64,000 nucleotides of DNA. It comes from Prevotella sp. P5-92 (GTDB lineage: Bacteria > Bacteroidota > Bacteroidia > Bacteroidales > Bacteroidaceae). A program made the position numbers and the translations under genes. The notes beneath the pieces were generated by a model. It did not search any database and had not been told where the DNA came from. It saw only the letters and a program-made list of their open reading frames with translations. The stretch lies in assembly GCF_002251245.1 (NCBI RefSeq), contig NZ_NPJG01000038.1, positions 1 through 64,000 on the forward strand, in the 5' to 3' direction. Below, in pieces: positions 8,088 to 16,487 of this stretch (positions are counted from its first letter, which is position 1; each line of letters starts with the position of its first letter).

Positions 8088-11000
8088 TTATCTGTTTATC
8101 CAAATGTCATAACAAAATTCAAGTTTCTTCTCGTTATAATTCAGCTTATAAGCAAAAGAGTCCTTCTCATGTTTTATTATATTTACATTATTTTCCAGGA
8201 CTTTTTTAAAGACTTTAAACGACTCTAAATTTCTGTCTATGTCCGAATGCTGAATGATGAAAACATATTTGTTCAGCGGATAGTTAATCAACACTCGTTT
8301 GATTCGTTGAGCTAAATCCTCTGTGAACTTTGGTGGTACGTTAGAGAAGAAGTAGGAGATGTTGAAAACAATCAGCGATGGCAATTCGGAACAACCTTGC
8401 CAAAACGCTTGGTCAAGTTCATTAAAGGAGGTTTTCATTTGAGTGTTAAGCTGACCTTTCTGAAGTCCCTGCAATAGTTGCATCCCCTTCTTTTTCATAG
8501 CCGAAGAAACATCTATGCCCGTGTACACCATAACAGGAGCCTCTTTCAAGAATAATTCTGAAAAAGCAATGCCACATGTAGCTGGGCCACAGCCAATATC
8601 TATCATGTGAACCCTTCCGCTGACGGAGGATATCTGAGAACTTATCCAATCCTTGTAACTCCTATAGATATTCATACTACTGCAATAGTGCTGTCGCATG
8701 ATATAATAACTGTATATCAAGACCTGACGATCAGGCGACAACACATAATCATCGAACATCCGCAACTGATTGGAGAAATTAATGCGTCCATATCCAATTG
8801 CATTAAGATTTATCAGCATGTCATTCCCAAAAATCTGAGATGGCCAGATAGTTCTTTTGTCTTGCCTGACAGGGGAAAGAACGTATTCATCGAACACCTT
8901 ATCAAATTCACTAGATGTCGTATATACTGCTTTGCTCAAGTCCAAGTCCTCAGTTTCATAATTTGGAACCTGAAAGTTTCCTTGAACAAAGTCCACTTTC
9001 TTTACATCAAAATAGCCATGCTTACTACGTGTGAACTCCAACAACTTATAATAGGTAAAGTTATTCGCCAAAAGCTCAGGATTACCAACCATGATAAGGT
9101 GCTCACGGGCACGTGTCATTGCGACATTGAGTTTACGGTCAACTATTGTACCGTCAATATCTTCAAAAACGTTGGAAGTAAGGAAGTTCAATTGATAATA
9201 TTTCTGGATGGTGAAGCCGTACACAATATAATCTCTTTGAGAGCCTTGGTAACGCTCTACTGTATCAATAGTAATATCGTGAAGCTCTTTAATTCCATAT
9301 TTGTCAATAGTGTTTCTTACGGCAGCAATCTGATTGCGATAGGGAACTATTACTCCCACAGTCGTATTAACATCAAACCGTTCTTTTTCTATCTCATAAG
9401 CCTTATAGACAATGGCAGCAATAATGTCAGCCTCATTTTGGTTCACTTTATCAGAAGGTGAATTTGCTGGAGACTGCGCCGTAACAAAGGCTATACGACG
9501 TGTGTTTAATAAGTCTGTAATGCCATTTAAACCATTTCCCCGTACCTGTAAAGTTTTTTTCTGATGTTCTACAGGGACTTCCTCCAAGATATTGTTATAG
9601 AAAGCATAATTGGGAAAGATTGCTATGTCATGATGCATACGGCCCTGCTTCCTCAACAAGTAAGAGGTTTGGTTATCCGTTTGGTATTCAAGTCTATACT
9701 CTTTTAGCAATCTTTCAAAAAGAGAAAGACGACAATCAGACAAATGAATATCTTGTAAGAGAGGTTCCTGAACCTTTGATATATCTTGTTTCTGTTGGAC
9801 AACGGCAGGTAATTGTTTATGATCACCTATCATAACAACTTTTCTGATTGCAGGAGTGCCGTTGTACTGTGCGCTCAAGATACCAATAAGATGCGGTTCA
9901 AGTATTTGGGATGCTTCGTCAATAACGGCCAGACTGAATTGTTTCATCTTTAAAAGTGAAAGATGAGAGTTCATAGATGTTGTAGTACCCACAAAAATTC
10001 TTGTTGATCTAAGCAATCTCTTCAACCCATCAACATTGTTAATTGTGGCAACTTTCTCGCTTAGAAGGTGGTCCCGATAAGCTTCACTGCAACTTAGGTC
10101 CCCTCCAATACGAATAAAATCGCAAGTGCTTTCCTCTTCTAATAACTTACTGCATATCTCATCAACAGCTCTATTAGTATATGACATGATGAGTACTGAA
10201 GAGTCTTGTTCAAGCAACTCTTCTTTGACAGTATTCAGCATGCCAAAAGAAGTCTTTCCTGTACCGGGAGGCCCAATAATCAGGAAGAGATCCTTTGCTT
10301 GTTTCACCCTTAAAACCATTTCGTTGAAATTGCCATAGTCACCCTTTAGGATTATGCTTGCATCGACTTCTGGCTTTCTTTGCAATAGCAGTAAATCACG
10401 ACGATCTTTTGGTGCTGATAAAAATGCATGAATTCCACGATACAGAGAACTATATGACGATTCCATGAAATCGTGCTCAATAGCCCATTGTTTCTGTTGG
10501 TTCCTTAAAAAGGCACGTTTATCCGACTGGGAAGAATTTAGCCTTAGAGTCAGAAGATTCGACGTGATATTTTTTATTTTGCAACGGAACACCATCGCTT
10601 TTCGCGCATCAGGTTCATGGTTTTGTTCATATGAATAGAGAATAACAATATCTCCAACACGGAAATTGGACATGTCATTCTCAGGTGTTTCTGAAAATTG
10701 GAGTACGACACATTCTATTCCCCCTTCTGTTTCATTGTTTGGGGAAACTAGCCGAAGTTTATCGTATATATTGCCTGCAAGCAACTTTTCTTCAAGTGAA
10801 TCATGCCATATTGAAGCGAAACCAGAATTATCCTTGGTTTTATTACCTAACTTTGACATCATATGCTCATTCGCAATGAATGTTAGGAAGCGGAAATAAT
10901 AAGCTTTTTCCAGATCTGATGCTTTTTGTATAGGTTCTAGTAATTCGGTCAGTTGTGGATATAAGAAATCGTTCCACAGTCTGCCTTGAAGACGTTTCAG

Positions 11001-12989
11001 GTTTAGTTTATCAGGAGTCAGACCATCTAGGATACGATACCCATTTGGTTGAGTGTATAGCATGTCTGTCCATGCAATCCCATTTCGGATTTTGAGTGCG
11101 CGGAAAAAAAGGTCTGGGGCGAATCCTAATCCATCAAGGCTTTCCTGATATTTGGAATACAGCAGAAATGCCCTCAGGTCCTGTCCATTGTGCTCAAATA
11201 CATCTCTGAAATTATACCTTATAAGGGCCATATATAGCAATAGTTGAACATAGTGTTCCTCCTTATGCCTAGGTCTTATAAAATTATCGTAAGGGAAGTC
11301 TCCCTTACCCGATTTTTGCTCTATTAAGAATTTAAAATCATATTGCAGATAGTCCATACGCCCCTGAATGCCAAGCATCTCTGAGAAGAAGGAAGGTTCT
11401 ACTAGACCTTCTTTCGAATCAAAATTCCGAAAGTTTTCGTTTCGCATCCCGTCACTCAGCGCACGTTGGATGTTCTGCTTTTGCATTTGGGCATCATTAT
11501 GAAACTGCGGACCAGGATTAGCCTCAAGCAAGCTGAGAGCATTGCTTTTGAAAAATTCTAATACGCTTTGAGCATACGAATGTGTGTTAGGTAATTGGTG
11601 AATTGCCTCATCCAATAATTGTCCTGCCATATTACCCAGCACAATTGCTTCTGTTGTCTTTGCAGGCTCTATTCTCTTCACTAAATTTACAAAAGGAGAT
11701 TCTGCATAGGGTGCAAAACACCTGGCAATAGACGATATGTCCACGAGATAGTCTGGTTCAAGAATGATTAATTCCGGATAAAGAACTTCACCTTCTTGGC
11801 GTGGACGAATCAAATTAAGTTGAGTATCTTTATAAAGCAAGTCTCTAATATATGACCAGTCTCCATTATTATATAGCCCTGTATGTGTATAGTTTACTTT
11901 TAATATGTCTACGTTAGACTCTTCCCCATTAGCATATATATATTCCTCATCCCACGAATCGACGATAATACGCAAACATTCGCCTTTTAGTTCACGCCAT
12001 TGAATCTTTCTATCTGTCTTAGGAAAGACTCTCAATAGAGATTCTGGGATTTTGATTCCATAAATAAGAGCTATGAATTCACATAAATTCTTCAAATCAT
12101 AGAGATAGTTTTGTTTAAACTCCTCTTCTGACAACTCATGACATTTACGAAGTCTAACGCGTGTATCATTGACAGTTCTTACTAATTGTCTTGAAGCCTG
12201 ATACTCTTTCAAGAGATAGTCTGTCTTTGCGAAAGTACCACTAAAGTTTAGTCTTGTTGCGCTAATCTTTTGATCTATACTTTTTTGGAACACCCGGTTA
12301 TAGACTCTGTATAACTTAGAATAATCGGGTAATTGACATAATCCATTTTCAAGTTCATCAAAGAAATTTGTTGCTGCTTCTGGCTCATAGGCTTCATTGA
12401 CAATGAAGGAAGAATCAGAATTTTTCTTTTTTTCGAATTCCTCGATATGAAGAAGTGTAGGTATAGACGTCATCCATCTCGAGGAAAACACTTCTTTATT
12501 CATTCCTGAGAAAGCTTTGTCCAAATGTGCATTATCACAAACTTTCAACCATGATTTCACTGTGTCTGACAATTGAGTTACATCTATGGTGCTGTCTTGT
12601 AGAAAGATTATCGCTGCCCTTATATTTTTAGGTTCAACGTTCAACAGCTTTTGGAGTCCTCTTGATACACGACTCTTATTCAATCGCATTTGCTCAAATG
12701 GAGTTTTCTTACCCGCACCACCTTCTATAACTTTTCCATCGGAGAACCAAGCGCCATTTTCGCGAGCAATAATATTACCGCCCCAATTCTTAAACTCCAG
12801 TATTTGGAAACCGCCAGAGGTGATAAGAAGTGCGTCAAGTTCAACCCCTTCTATATTGTAGTTCCCTATGAGAATACACTCCTCAATAGAATCCTTATAC
12901 CTATTCTGCAACAGTTGACAAATAGATTCAAACTGTTTTGCCTCTGCTATATGGTCATAATCAGAGATTTTGAAAATTCTTAGCGCCAT
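8088..12989 (-). CDS. NERD + PD-(D/E)XK nuclease + SF1 helicase + methyltransferase-like protein
   Basis: A 1633-residue multidomain protein. Residues 15-110 form a NERD nuclease-related domain with D52 and the E65-F-K67 triad (ILEFKNWGG). Residues 530-615 carry a second, Cas4/Dna2-like nuclease signature: GRMDYLQ (D546), LIEQKSGKG (E557, K559) and HYVQLLLY. Residues 895-1305 are a UPF1/Dna2-type SF1 helicase with Walker A GPPGTGKT (906-913), Walker B VIDEAS (1022-1027), GDHKQLPAV, RYQGSQRD and NVAMTRAREHL. Residues 1455-1633 show a Rossmann methyltransferase-like motif, IDIGCGPATCG, then YTGIDVSSA. The order nuclease, nuclease, helicase, methyltransferase is unusual. It has no signal peptide. 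Neighbouring genes are coupled by 1-2 bases on each side. A role in DNA processing or phage defence is inferred from the domains and the island setting. Confidence 0.88.
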   Translation of the reverse strand: MALRIFKISDYDHIAEAKQFESICQLLQNRYKDSIEECILIGNYNIEGVELDALLITSGGFQILEFKNWGGNIIARENGAWFSDGKVIEGGAGKKTPFEQMRLNKSRVSRGLQKLLNVEPKNIRAAIIFLQDSTIDVTQLSDTVKSWLKVCDNAHLDKAFSGMNKEVFSSRWMTSIPTLLHIEEFEKKKNSDSSFIVNEAYEPEAATNFFDELENGLCQLPDYSKLYRVYNRVFQKSIDQKISATRLNFSGTFAKTDYLLKEYQASRQLVRTVNDTRVRLRKCHELSEEEFKQNYLYDLKNLCEFIALIYGIKIPESLLRVFPKTDRKIQWRELKGECLRIIVDSWDEEYIYANGEESNVDILKVNYTHTGLYNNGDWSYIRDLLYKDTQLNLIRPRQEGEVLYPELIILEPDYLVDISSIARCFAPYAESPFVNLVKRIEPAKTTEAIVLGNMAGQLLDEAIHQLPNTHSYAQSVLEFFKSNALSLLEANPGPQFHNDAQMQKQNIQRALSDGMRNENFRNFDSKEGLVEPSFFSEMLGIQGRMDYLQYDFKFLIEQKSGKGDFPYDNFIRPRHKEEHYVQLLLYMALIRYNFRDVFEHNGQDLRAFLLYSKYQESLDGLGFAPDLFFRALKIRNGIAWTDMLYTQPNGYRILDGLTPDKLNLKRLQGRLWNDFLYPQLTELLEPIQKASDLEKAYYFRFLTFIANEHMMSKLGNKTKDNSGFASIWHDSLEEKLLAGNIYDKLRLVSPNNETEGGIECVVLQFSETPENDMSNFRVGDIVILYSYEQNHEPDARKAMVFRCKIKNITSNLLTLRLNSSQSDKRAFLRNQQKQWAIEHDFMESSYSSLYRGIHAFLSAPKDRRDLLLLQRKPEVDASIILKGDYGNFNEMVLRVKQAKDLFLIIGPPGTGKTSFGMLNTVKEELLEQDSSVLIMSYTNRAVDEICSKLLEEESTCDFIRIGGDLSCSEAYRDHLLSEKVATINNVDGLKRLLRSTRIFVGTTTSMNSHLSLLKMKQFSLAVIDEASQILEPHLIGILSAQYNGTPAIRKVVMIGDHKQLPAVVQQKQDISKVQEPLLQDIHLSDCRLSLFERLLKEYRLEYQTDNQTSYLLRKQGRMHHDIAIFPNYAFYNNILEEVPVEHQKKTLQVRGNGLNGITDLLNTRRIAFVTAQSPANSPSDKVNQNEADIIAAIVYKAYEIEKERFDVNTTVGVIVPYRNQIAAVRNTIDKYGIKELHDITIDTVERYQGSQRDYIVYGFTIQKYYQLNFLTSNVFEDIDGTIVDRKLNVAMTRAREHLIMVGNPELLANNFTYYKLLEFTRSKHGYFDVKKVDFVQGNFQVPNYETEDLDLSKAVYTTSSEFDKVFDEYVLSPVRQDKRTIWPSQIFGNDMLINLNAIGYGRINFSNQLRMFDDYVLSPDRQVLIYSYYIMRQHYCSSMNIYRSYKDWISSQISSVSGRVHMIDIGCGPATCGIAFSELFLKEAPVMVYTGIDVSSAMKKKGMQLLQGLQKGQLNTQMKTSFNELDQAFWQGCSELPSLIVFNISYFFSNVPPKFTEDLAQRIKRVLINYPLNKYVFIIQHSDIDRNLESFKVFKKVLENNVNIIKHEKDSFAYKLNYNEKKLEFCYDIWINR

Positions 12990-12990
12990 A

Positions 12991-14061
12991 TTATTTTCCC
13001 GTTATAGTATCTGAAAAATTGTTTTTTTGATGGTGTTCCCAGTTCTGCAATGCTAACTGTTTAGTGGTATTAGCATAGCAATATTCGCAGAGATGGGGAC
13101 AGGTATTATATTCTCCAATGTCTTTGGAGGCCATGCACTCACAGAATGGTCTCTGTCCTTGGTCTTTCCTGTGCCTACTAATGAAATAGTGGTTATGAGG
13201 AAGTAGAATAGCTTCCTCTGGTAGTTCCGGGTCACCGAATAACGTTGGAGCCGGTACATCCTCGATTTTGACTTTCATGAATTCCATTAGCTCTTTATCA
13301 TCCCACGCCAGACGAGCAATTAGGTCACCGTCTATACAGCGATTATGTAGGATACCATATTTCGAGACATCTATTTTCTCGCCACATGTTGCAAGTTGGA
13401 AATTCCATCCCTGTTCTCGATTCATTTCGCAGAGTCTACGAGCAAATTCTTCCATTTGTTCCTCATTCCATTCATGATAGGGAATATGGTTTTTTTCCAG
13501 ATTTGCCTTCACTTTGCGATAACTTAGTATATCAGCATAGCTGAAAACCAGTTTCTCTGTATAATCTTTCAACTGATCACCAAGGTTAAGGACCTTTTCC
13601 AGCAAGTCGTCAACCGAAATATCATCAGTTAATATCATCGGGTCAAAACGCCAAATGACACTTCCTTTCCCAAGTTTATCCACCAAGAGTTTAAACGTCT
13701 CTACACGTTCCGAAAGTGGACGTACATTTCGTTCAAGTTTCTCCTTTTCGTAGTCGTTGAGTGTGTATTGTATGTAGCACCCGATATGCCTTTCTTTGAG
13801 ATAGTCGAGATGTTGCAATAGTGGTCGTGGATTCTTAGACCAAAAAACGATGAACCGTGTGTTTTCATATGAAACATACGACTTTATACCATTAAATGGA
13901 TTAGTCCATGCTGAATAACCTTTCTGCAAGCGATCAAAGAACCAGTCGGCATAGAAAGCTGGAATATCGGTGCTTCTACTTGCTGATACTATCTGTGGTG
14001 CTTGCATTGAGACTATAGTACCATCCTTAATCGGTCGTTCTATTTTAGCCCAAGTTGCCAT
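12991..14061 (-). CDS. DUF1848 protein, first gene of helicase operon
   Basis: A 356-residue DUF1848 protein from ATG 14061 (MATWAKIERPIKDG); a GTG at 14079 would add six residues and overlap the upstream fragment. Family blocks seen are SASRSTDIPAFYADWFFDRL, YVSYENTRFIVFWSKNPRP, IWRFDPMILTD and CGEKIDVSKYGI. The C-terminus has a cysteine cluster C-x-C-x10-C-x3-C-x2-C (CECMASKDIGEYNTCPHLCE, then YCYANT). It resembles an iron-sulfur site, as in spore-photoproduct-lyase-like proteins, to which DUF1848 has been compared. The stop lies one base before the helicase start, so translation is coupled. The activity is unknown; a redox or radical-SAM-like role is only a possibility. Confidence 0.85.
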   Translation of the reverse strand: MATWAKIERPIKDGTIVSMQAPQIVSASRSTDIPAFYADWFFDRLQKGYSAWTNPFNGIKSYVSYENTRFIVFWSKNPRPLLQHLDYLKERHIGCYIQYTLNDYEKEKLERNVRPLSERVETFKLLVDKLGKGSVIWRFDPMILTDDISVDDLLEKVLNLGDQLKDYTEKLVFSYADILSYRKVKANLEKNHIPYHEWNEEQMEEFARRLCEMNREQGWNFQLATCGEKIDVSKYGILHNRCIDGDLIARLAWDDKELMEFMKVKIEDVPAPTLFGDPELPEEAILLPHNHYFISRHRKDQGQRPFCECMASKDIGEYNTCPHLCEYCYANTTKQLALQNWEHHQKNNFSDTITGK

Positions 14062-14075
14062 ATTAAATACATTTT

Positions 14076-14411
14076 TCACTCAATTGAACTTCTATTCTTG
14101 AAATACTCTTTTGCCAAGTCAATGGCAGGCGAGGTGAAGTTATTGCCGATGAAGTCTATATGAAACACAGGATACTCTGCCCACTCCTTCTCTAACGCAT
14201 CGATGGCAAGTCCGCGGAACAGTTCCTTGCGTCCGAGGAAATAGTTTTCGAGTGTGGAGATGAGGAGGCTCTTGCCGAAGCGTCGGGGGCGGCTGAGAAA
14301 ATATATCTTACCCTTGCTTACAAAGTCATAAACCAATGCCGTTTTGTCAACATAGACAAAACCATCTTCACGTATTCGGTCAAAGCTTTGTATTCCTATT
14401 GGGTACTTCAT
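14076..14411 (-). pseudogene. AAA-ATPase-like protein, N-terminal fragment
   Basis: 111 residues of the AAA-ATPase-like/PD-(D/E)XK family common in Bacteroidetes (about 520 residues when intact). The start [20 protein letters not shown] and the P-loop region [20 protein letters not shown] are intact. Homology ends abruptly near [11 protein letters not shown], and the remaining ATPase and nuclease parts are absent. The end overlaps the upstream extension of the DUF1848 frame, so the helicase operon appears to be joined onto this broken gene. Its promoter (14439-14446) may now drive the operon. Confidence 0.85.
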
Positions 14412-14438
14412 TGTAAAGCAGTTTTATTATTCCGTTGG

Positions 14439-14446
14439 CAAAGATA
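14439..14446 (-). promoter_or_regulatory. -7 element upstream of AAA fragment and helicase operon
   Basis: The minus strand reads TATCTTTG, a perfect TAnnTTTG, about 28 bases upstream of the ATPase fragment start. It is the only clear promoter found before the DUF1848-helicase-WG genes. Confidence 0.6.
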
Positions 14447-14508
14447 CGGTTTTTTATTTGAAACACAAAATTATCCTTATGTTTTTTATACGAAAAATGA
14501 AAATGAAT

Positions 14509-14562
14509 CACACGGACAGGTTCGTCAACCCGAAAGAGTGAACCAATGTACCTGTCCGTGTG
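14509..14562. repeat. Hairpin repeat at the 5' end of intron copy 1
   Basis: CACACGGACAGGT (14509-14521) and ACCTGTCCGTGTG (14550-14562) form a perfect 13-bp inverted repeat. The last five bases belong to the group II intron. The core GGACAGGT/ACCTGTCC matches the dispersed repeat of this region. Confidence 0.6.
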
Positions 14563-14914
14563 CCACGAGGCGCACATCTATATATAAAGGGTTGGCTACC
14601 TTACATATAAGATGTAGCCGTAACTGCCAATGAGATGAGAGAAGGTCTCTCGGTGTCGGTGTGTAGGCACTGGCATCAAACCCTCTGCAAGCTGCTGCAG
14701 TCGGAAACGTTAATCCTGATTCAAGTCATGTCAAAAGTCAGAGTCGGACAGTTCTGGCGACAAGCAATGCAATTATACAACTCTTAAACAAAGAGGAGGA
14801 TATGATGAAAGAAGCATATGCACAAAGCATAGAGTGTGAAGAGCCGTGTGAGGGGAGACTTTCACGCACGGTTCTGTGAGAGGGTGAGGGTGAAACTCCC
14901 TCGCTCTACTCGAC
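14558..14914 (+). mobile_element. ORF-less group II intron, copy 1 (internally deleted)
   Basis: The intron starts GTGTGCC at 14558. Its domain V is intact at 14841-14874 (GAGCCGTGTG ... CACGCACGGTTC), and a domain VI helix leads to the 3' end CTCTACTCGAC near 14914. A start-like stub with a strong GAGGAGG site (ATGATGAAAGAAGC at 14802) marks where the reverse-transcriptase gene should begin, but the frame is lost into domain V. Compared with copy 2, two more segments are missing (about 70 and 235 bases), which should remove parts of domain I and the region before domain IV. It is probably splicing-inactive. Confidence 0.82.
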
Positions 14915-15005
14915 CCTGTTCCCAAAAATAATGTGAAAAGCTTGGAAGTAATTGTTTTTTTTCGTATCTTCGCAGCGTTTTTCAATAAAAAGAAAGGGGA
15001 ACGAT

Positions 15006-15437
15006 ATGCAGATAAACATCGACGAATTTAACGCACTTAGCGACAAGAGACAGGAAATGTCGGAGGAGATAGGTGCACTAAGAAGCAAGCTACAGCGTGC
15101 GGAGGAGGAAATCTTAATGCTGAAAGAGGTCAAGGTAGAGCAGGACAGGATTGTGGAGGAACTGAAGCAGGAACTGAAGCAGAAACTGGAGAAGAAAGAG
15201 GCGCGGATAATGGAACTGACAGACATTATTGCTAAATCGACACAAAACGTGAACGTGAACGTCTTTGCCGTAATAACCGACAAAAACATGTTCCCCTTGG
15301 CTCTTGAGAAGTTTGACAGGACGTTTCACGGCCTGCCCGAGGACTTGCAGGTTGCAACGGCAGGCGTGGTGATGAAGTCGCTGCCCACTGAACTGCCTCC
15401 CGGAGAGGACAGGGGACAGGTCACTGTCCTGTCATAG
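15006..15437 (+). CDS. Small coiled-coil protein, unknown function
   Basis: 143 residues from ATG 15006 (MQINIDEFNALSDKRQEM) with a purine-rich leader; an upstream in-frame ATG at 14952 lies on top of a promoter-like TATCTTCG (14965-14972) and is less likely. Residues 13-80 are a continuous heptad-rich coiled coil rich in E, K and L. Residues 80-130 (VNVFAVITDKNMFPLALEKF ... LPEDLQVATAGVVM) form a short globular tail. The last codons (GEDRGQVTVLS) are read from a copy of the dispersed palindromic repeat, so the original C-terminus may have differed. No family recognised. Confidence 0.6.
   Translation: MQINIDEFNALSDKRQEMSEEIGALRSKLQRAEEEILMLKEVKVEQDRIVEELKQELKQKLEKKEARIMELTDIIAKSTQNVNVNVFAVITDKNMFPLALEKFDRTFHGLPEDLQVATAGVVMKSLPTELPPGEDRGQVTVLS
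15408..15433. repeat. Palindromic GGGGACAGGT repeat inside a gene end
   Basis: The segment contains GGACAG-GTCA-CTGTCC nested in outer GACAGG/CCTGTC arms. It shares AGGGGACAGGTCA with copies near 6703, 16427 and 18071. Confidence 0.6.
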
Positions 15438-15573
15438 GTTTGCTGTCAAACAACTCTTTTCGGGTTGCAAAAATATAATAATAATACGAAACAGCAAGGA
15501 CTTTTAGCAACTTTTTACGGTTAATTTTCTATAATTATATAATGTGGTTTAATCGTAATCGCAGAAAAAAAAG

Positions 15574-15581
15574 TATTTTTG
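15574..15581 (+). promoter_or_regulatory. -7 element before Abi ncRNA candidate
   Basis: TATTTTTG matches TAnnTTTG. Transcription would start near 15588, giving a leader of about 110 bases before the Abi gene. Confidence 0.55.
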
Positions 15582-15587
15582 TAGGCA

Positions 15588-15670
15588 AGAATCGTATAAA
15601 AACAAGACCCGATAGCTTGACGAATCAGAGGCTACCGGGAATCAACGCCACAAAGATAGTGTTTTTTCTT
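15588..15670 (+). ncRNA. Candidate structured RNA upstream of Abi gene
   Basis: Between a good promoter and the Abi start there is a hairpin, CCCGATAGC (15608-15616) with GCTACCGGG (15631-15639). It has one A-C mismatch and a 14-base loop, and a run of six T follows at 15662-15667. This looks like a short separate transcript of about 80 nucleotides. AbiF-family HEPN genes are known to be preceded by a conserved ncRNA that acts as the antitoxin partner, so this is a natural candidate. The match to the published motif has not been tested. Confidence 0.45.
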
Positions 15671-15699
15671 GATACAACCAAGTAAATGAACGAATTTTT

Positions 15700-16395
15700 A
15701 TGGAATATTTAGAATTTGAAAGAATCTTGTCTGCCAAGCGAATGCAGAGATATAAGGATGCTGCGAATGGTGACACTCGCAAGGCTATGGCTTTGTATCG
15801 CTACAACTTACGTCTGTCGCAGGAAATGTTTACAATAGTCAGCTGCTTTGAAGTGGCATTGCGTAATGCAATTGATGGTCTTTTGGTGACGACCTTGGGA
15901 GAGAATTGGCTGAAAGATTCTGTTCAAATCAATGGAATATTCACCAACGGTCGCATGAACGAGACAAGAAAAATAATAGAAAAAGCATGCAACCGATTGG
16001 ATAGACAAGGCATATACTCACATTCCAAACTGATAGCTGAAATGGAATTCGGAGTATGGAAATATATGTATTCCTCTCTACAATATCGTGCGACAGGGCA
16101 ATGTCTGTTAAGGGCATTCCCAAACAAACCCCGTTCATCGGCTGCCATTCAATACAATAACACCTATATATTCAATGAACTTGACAAGGTGAACAGTTTG
16201 AGAAACAGAATTGCGCACCATGAACCTATCTGTTTCAGACTTCATACATCGGAAATAGATACAAGTTACATCGTTAATGAATACCAGAAAATTCAGACAT
16301 TATTCTCTTGGATGGGAATAGATTCTCGTTCAATGTTATATGGACTCGACCATGTGCAGAGTGTCTGTGCCAAGATTAACAGTTTAAAAAAGTAA
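15700..16395 (+). CDS. Abi-family (AbiD/AbiF) HEPN protein
   Basis: 231 residues of the Abi_2 (AbiD/F) family, abortive-infection proteins with a HEPN RNase fold that shut down an infected cell. The N-terminal signature FEVALRNAID lies at residues 50-59. The HEPN active-site motif R168-N-R-I-A-H173 (LRNRIAHHEPIC) is intact, matching R-x4-H. The length is a little below many AbiF proteins (about 280-320). Start MEYLEFERILSAKRMQRY follows an AT-rich leader without a strong ribosome site. A structured RNA candidate lies upstream, and a group II intron follows 90 bases downstream. In this family the toxin is thought to be neutralised by RNA. Active status here is inferred from intact residues. 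Confidence 0.88.
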   Translation: MEYLEFERILSAKRMQRYKDAANGDTRKAMALYRYNLRLSQEMFTIVSCFEVALRNAIDGLLVTTLGENWLKDSVQINGIFTNGRMNETRKIIEKACNRLDRQGIYSHSKLIAEMEFGVWKYMYSSLQYRATGQCLLRAFPNKPRSSAAIQYNNTYIFNELDKVNSLRNRIAHHEPICFRLHTSEIDTSYIVNEYQKIQTLFSWMGIDSRSMLYGLDHVQSVCAKINSLKK

Positions 16396-16426
16396 TATTC
16401 AGAATAGCTTATGAATAAGAATCATA

Positions 16427-16487
16427 GGGACAGGTACATCGACCCGAGAGTGAACTGATGTACTGAAGTGAACCGATGTACCTGTCC
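16427..16487. repeat. Hairpin repeat hosting intron copy 2
   Basis: GGGACAGGTACATCG (16427-16441) pairs with CGATGTACCTGTCC (16474-16487) in a 14-15 bp stem. The 32-base loop holds two near-identical GTGAAC(T/C)GATGTAC units that run partly into the stem. The intron starts immediately after the right arm. Confidence 0.7.
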
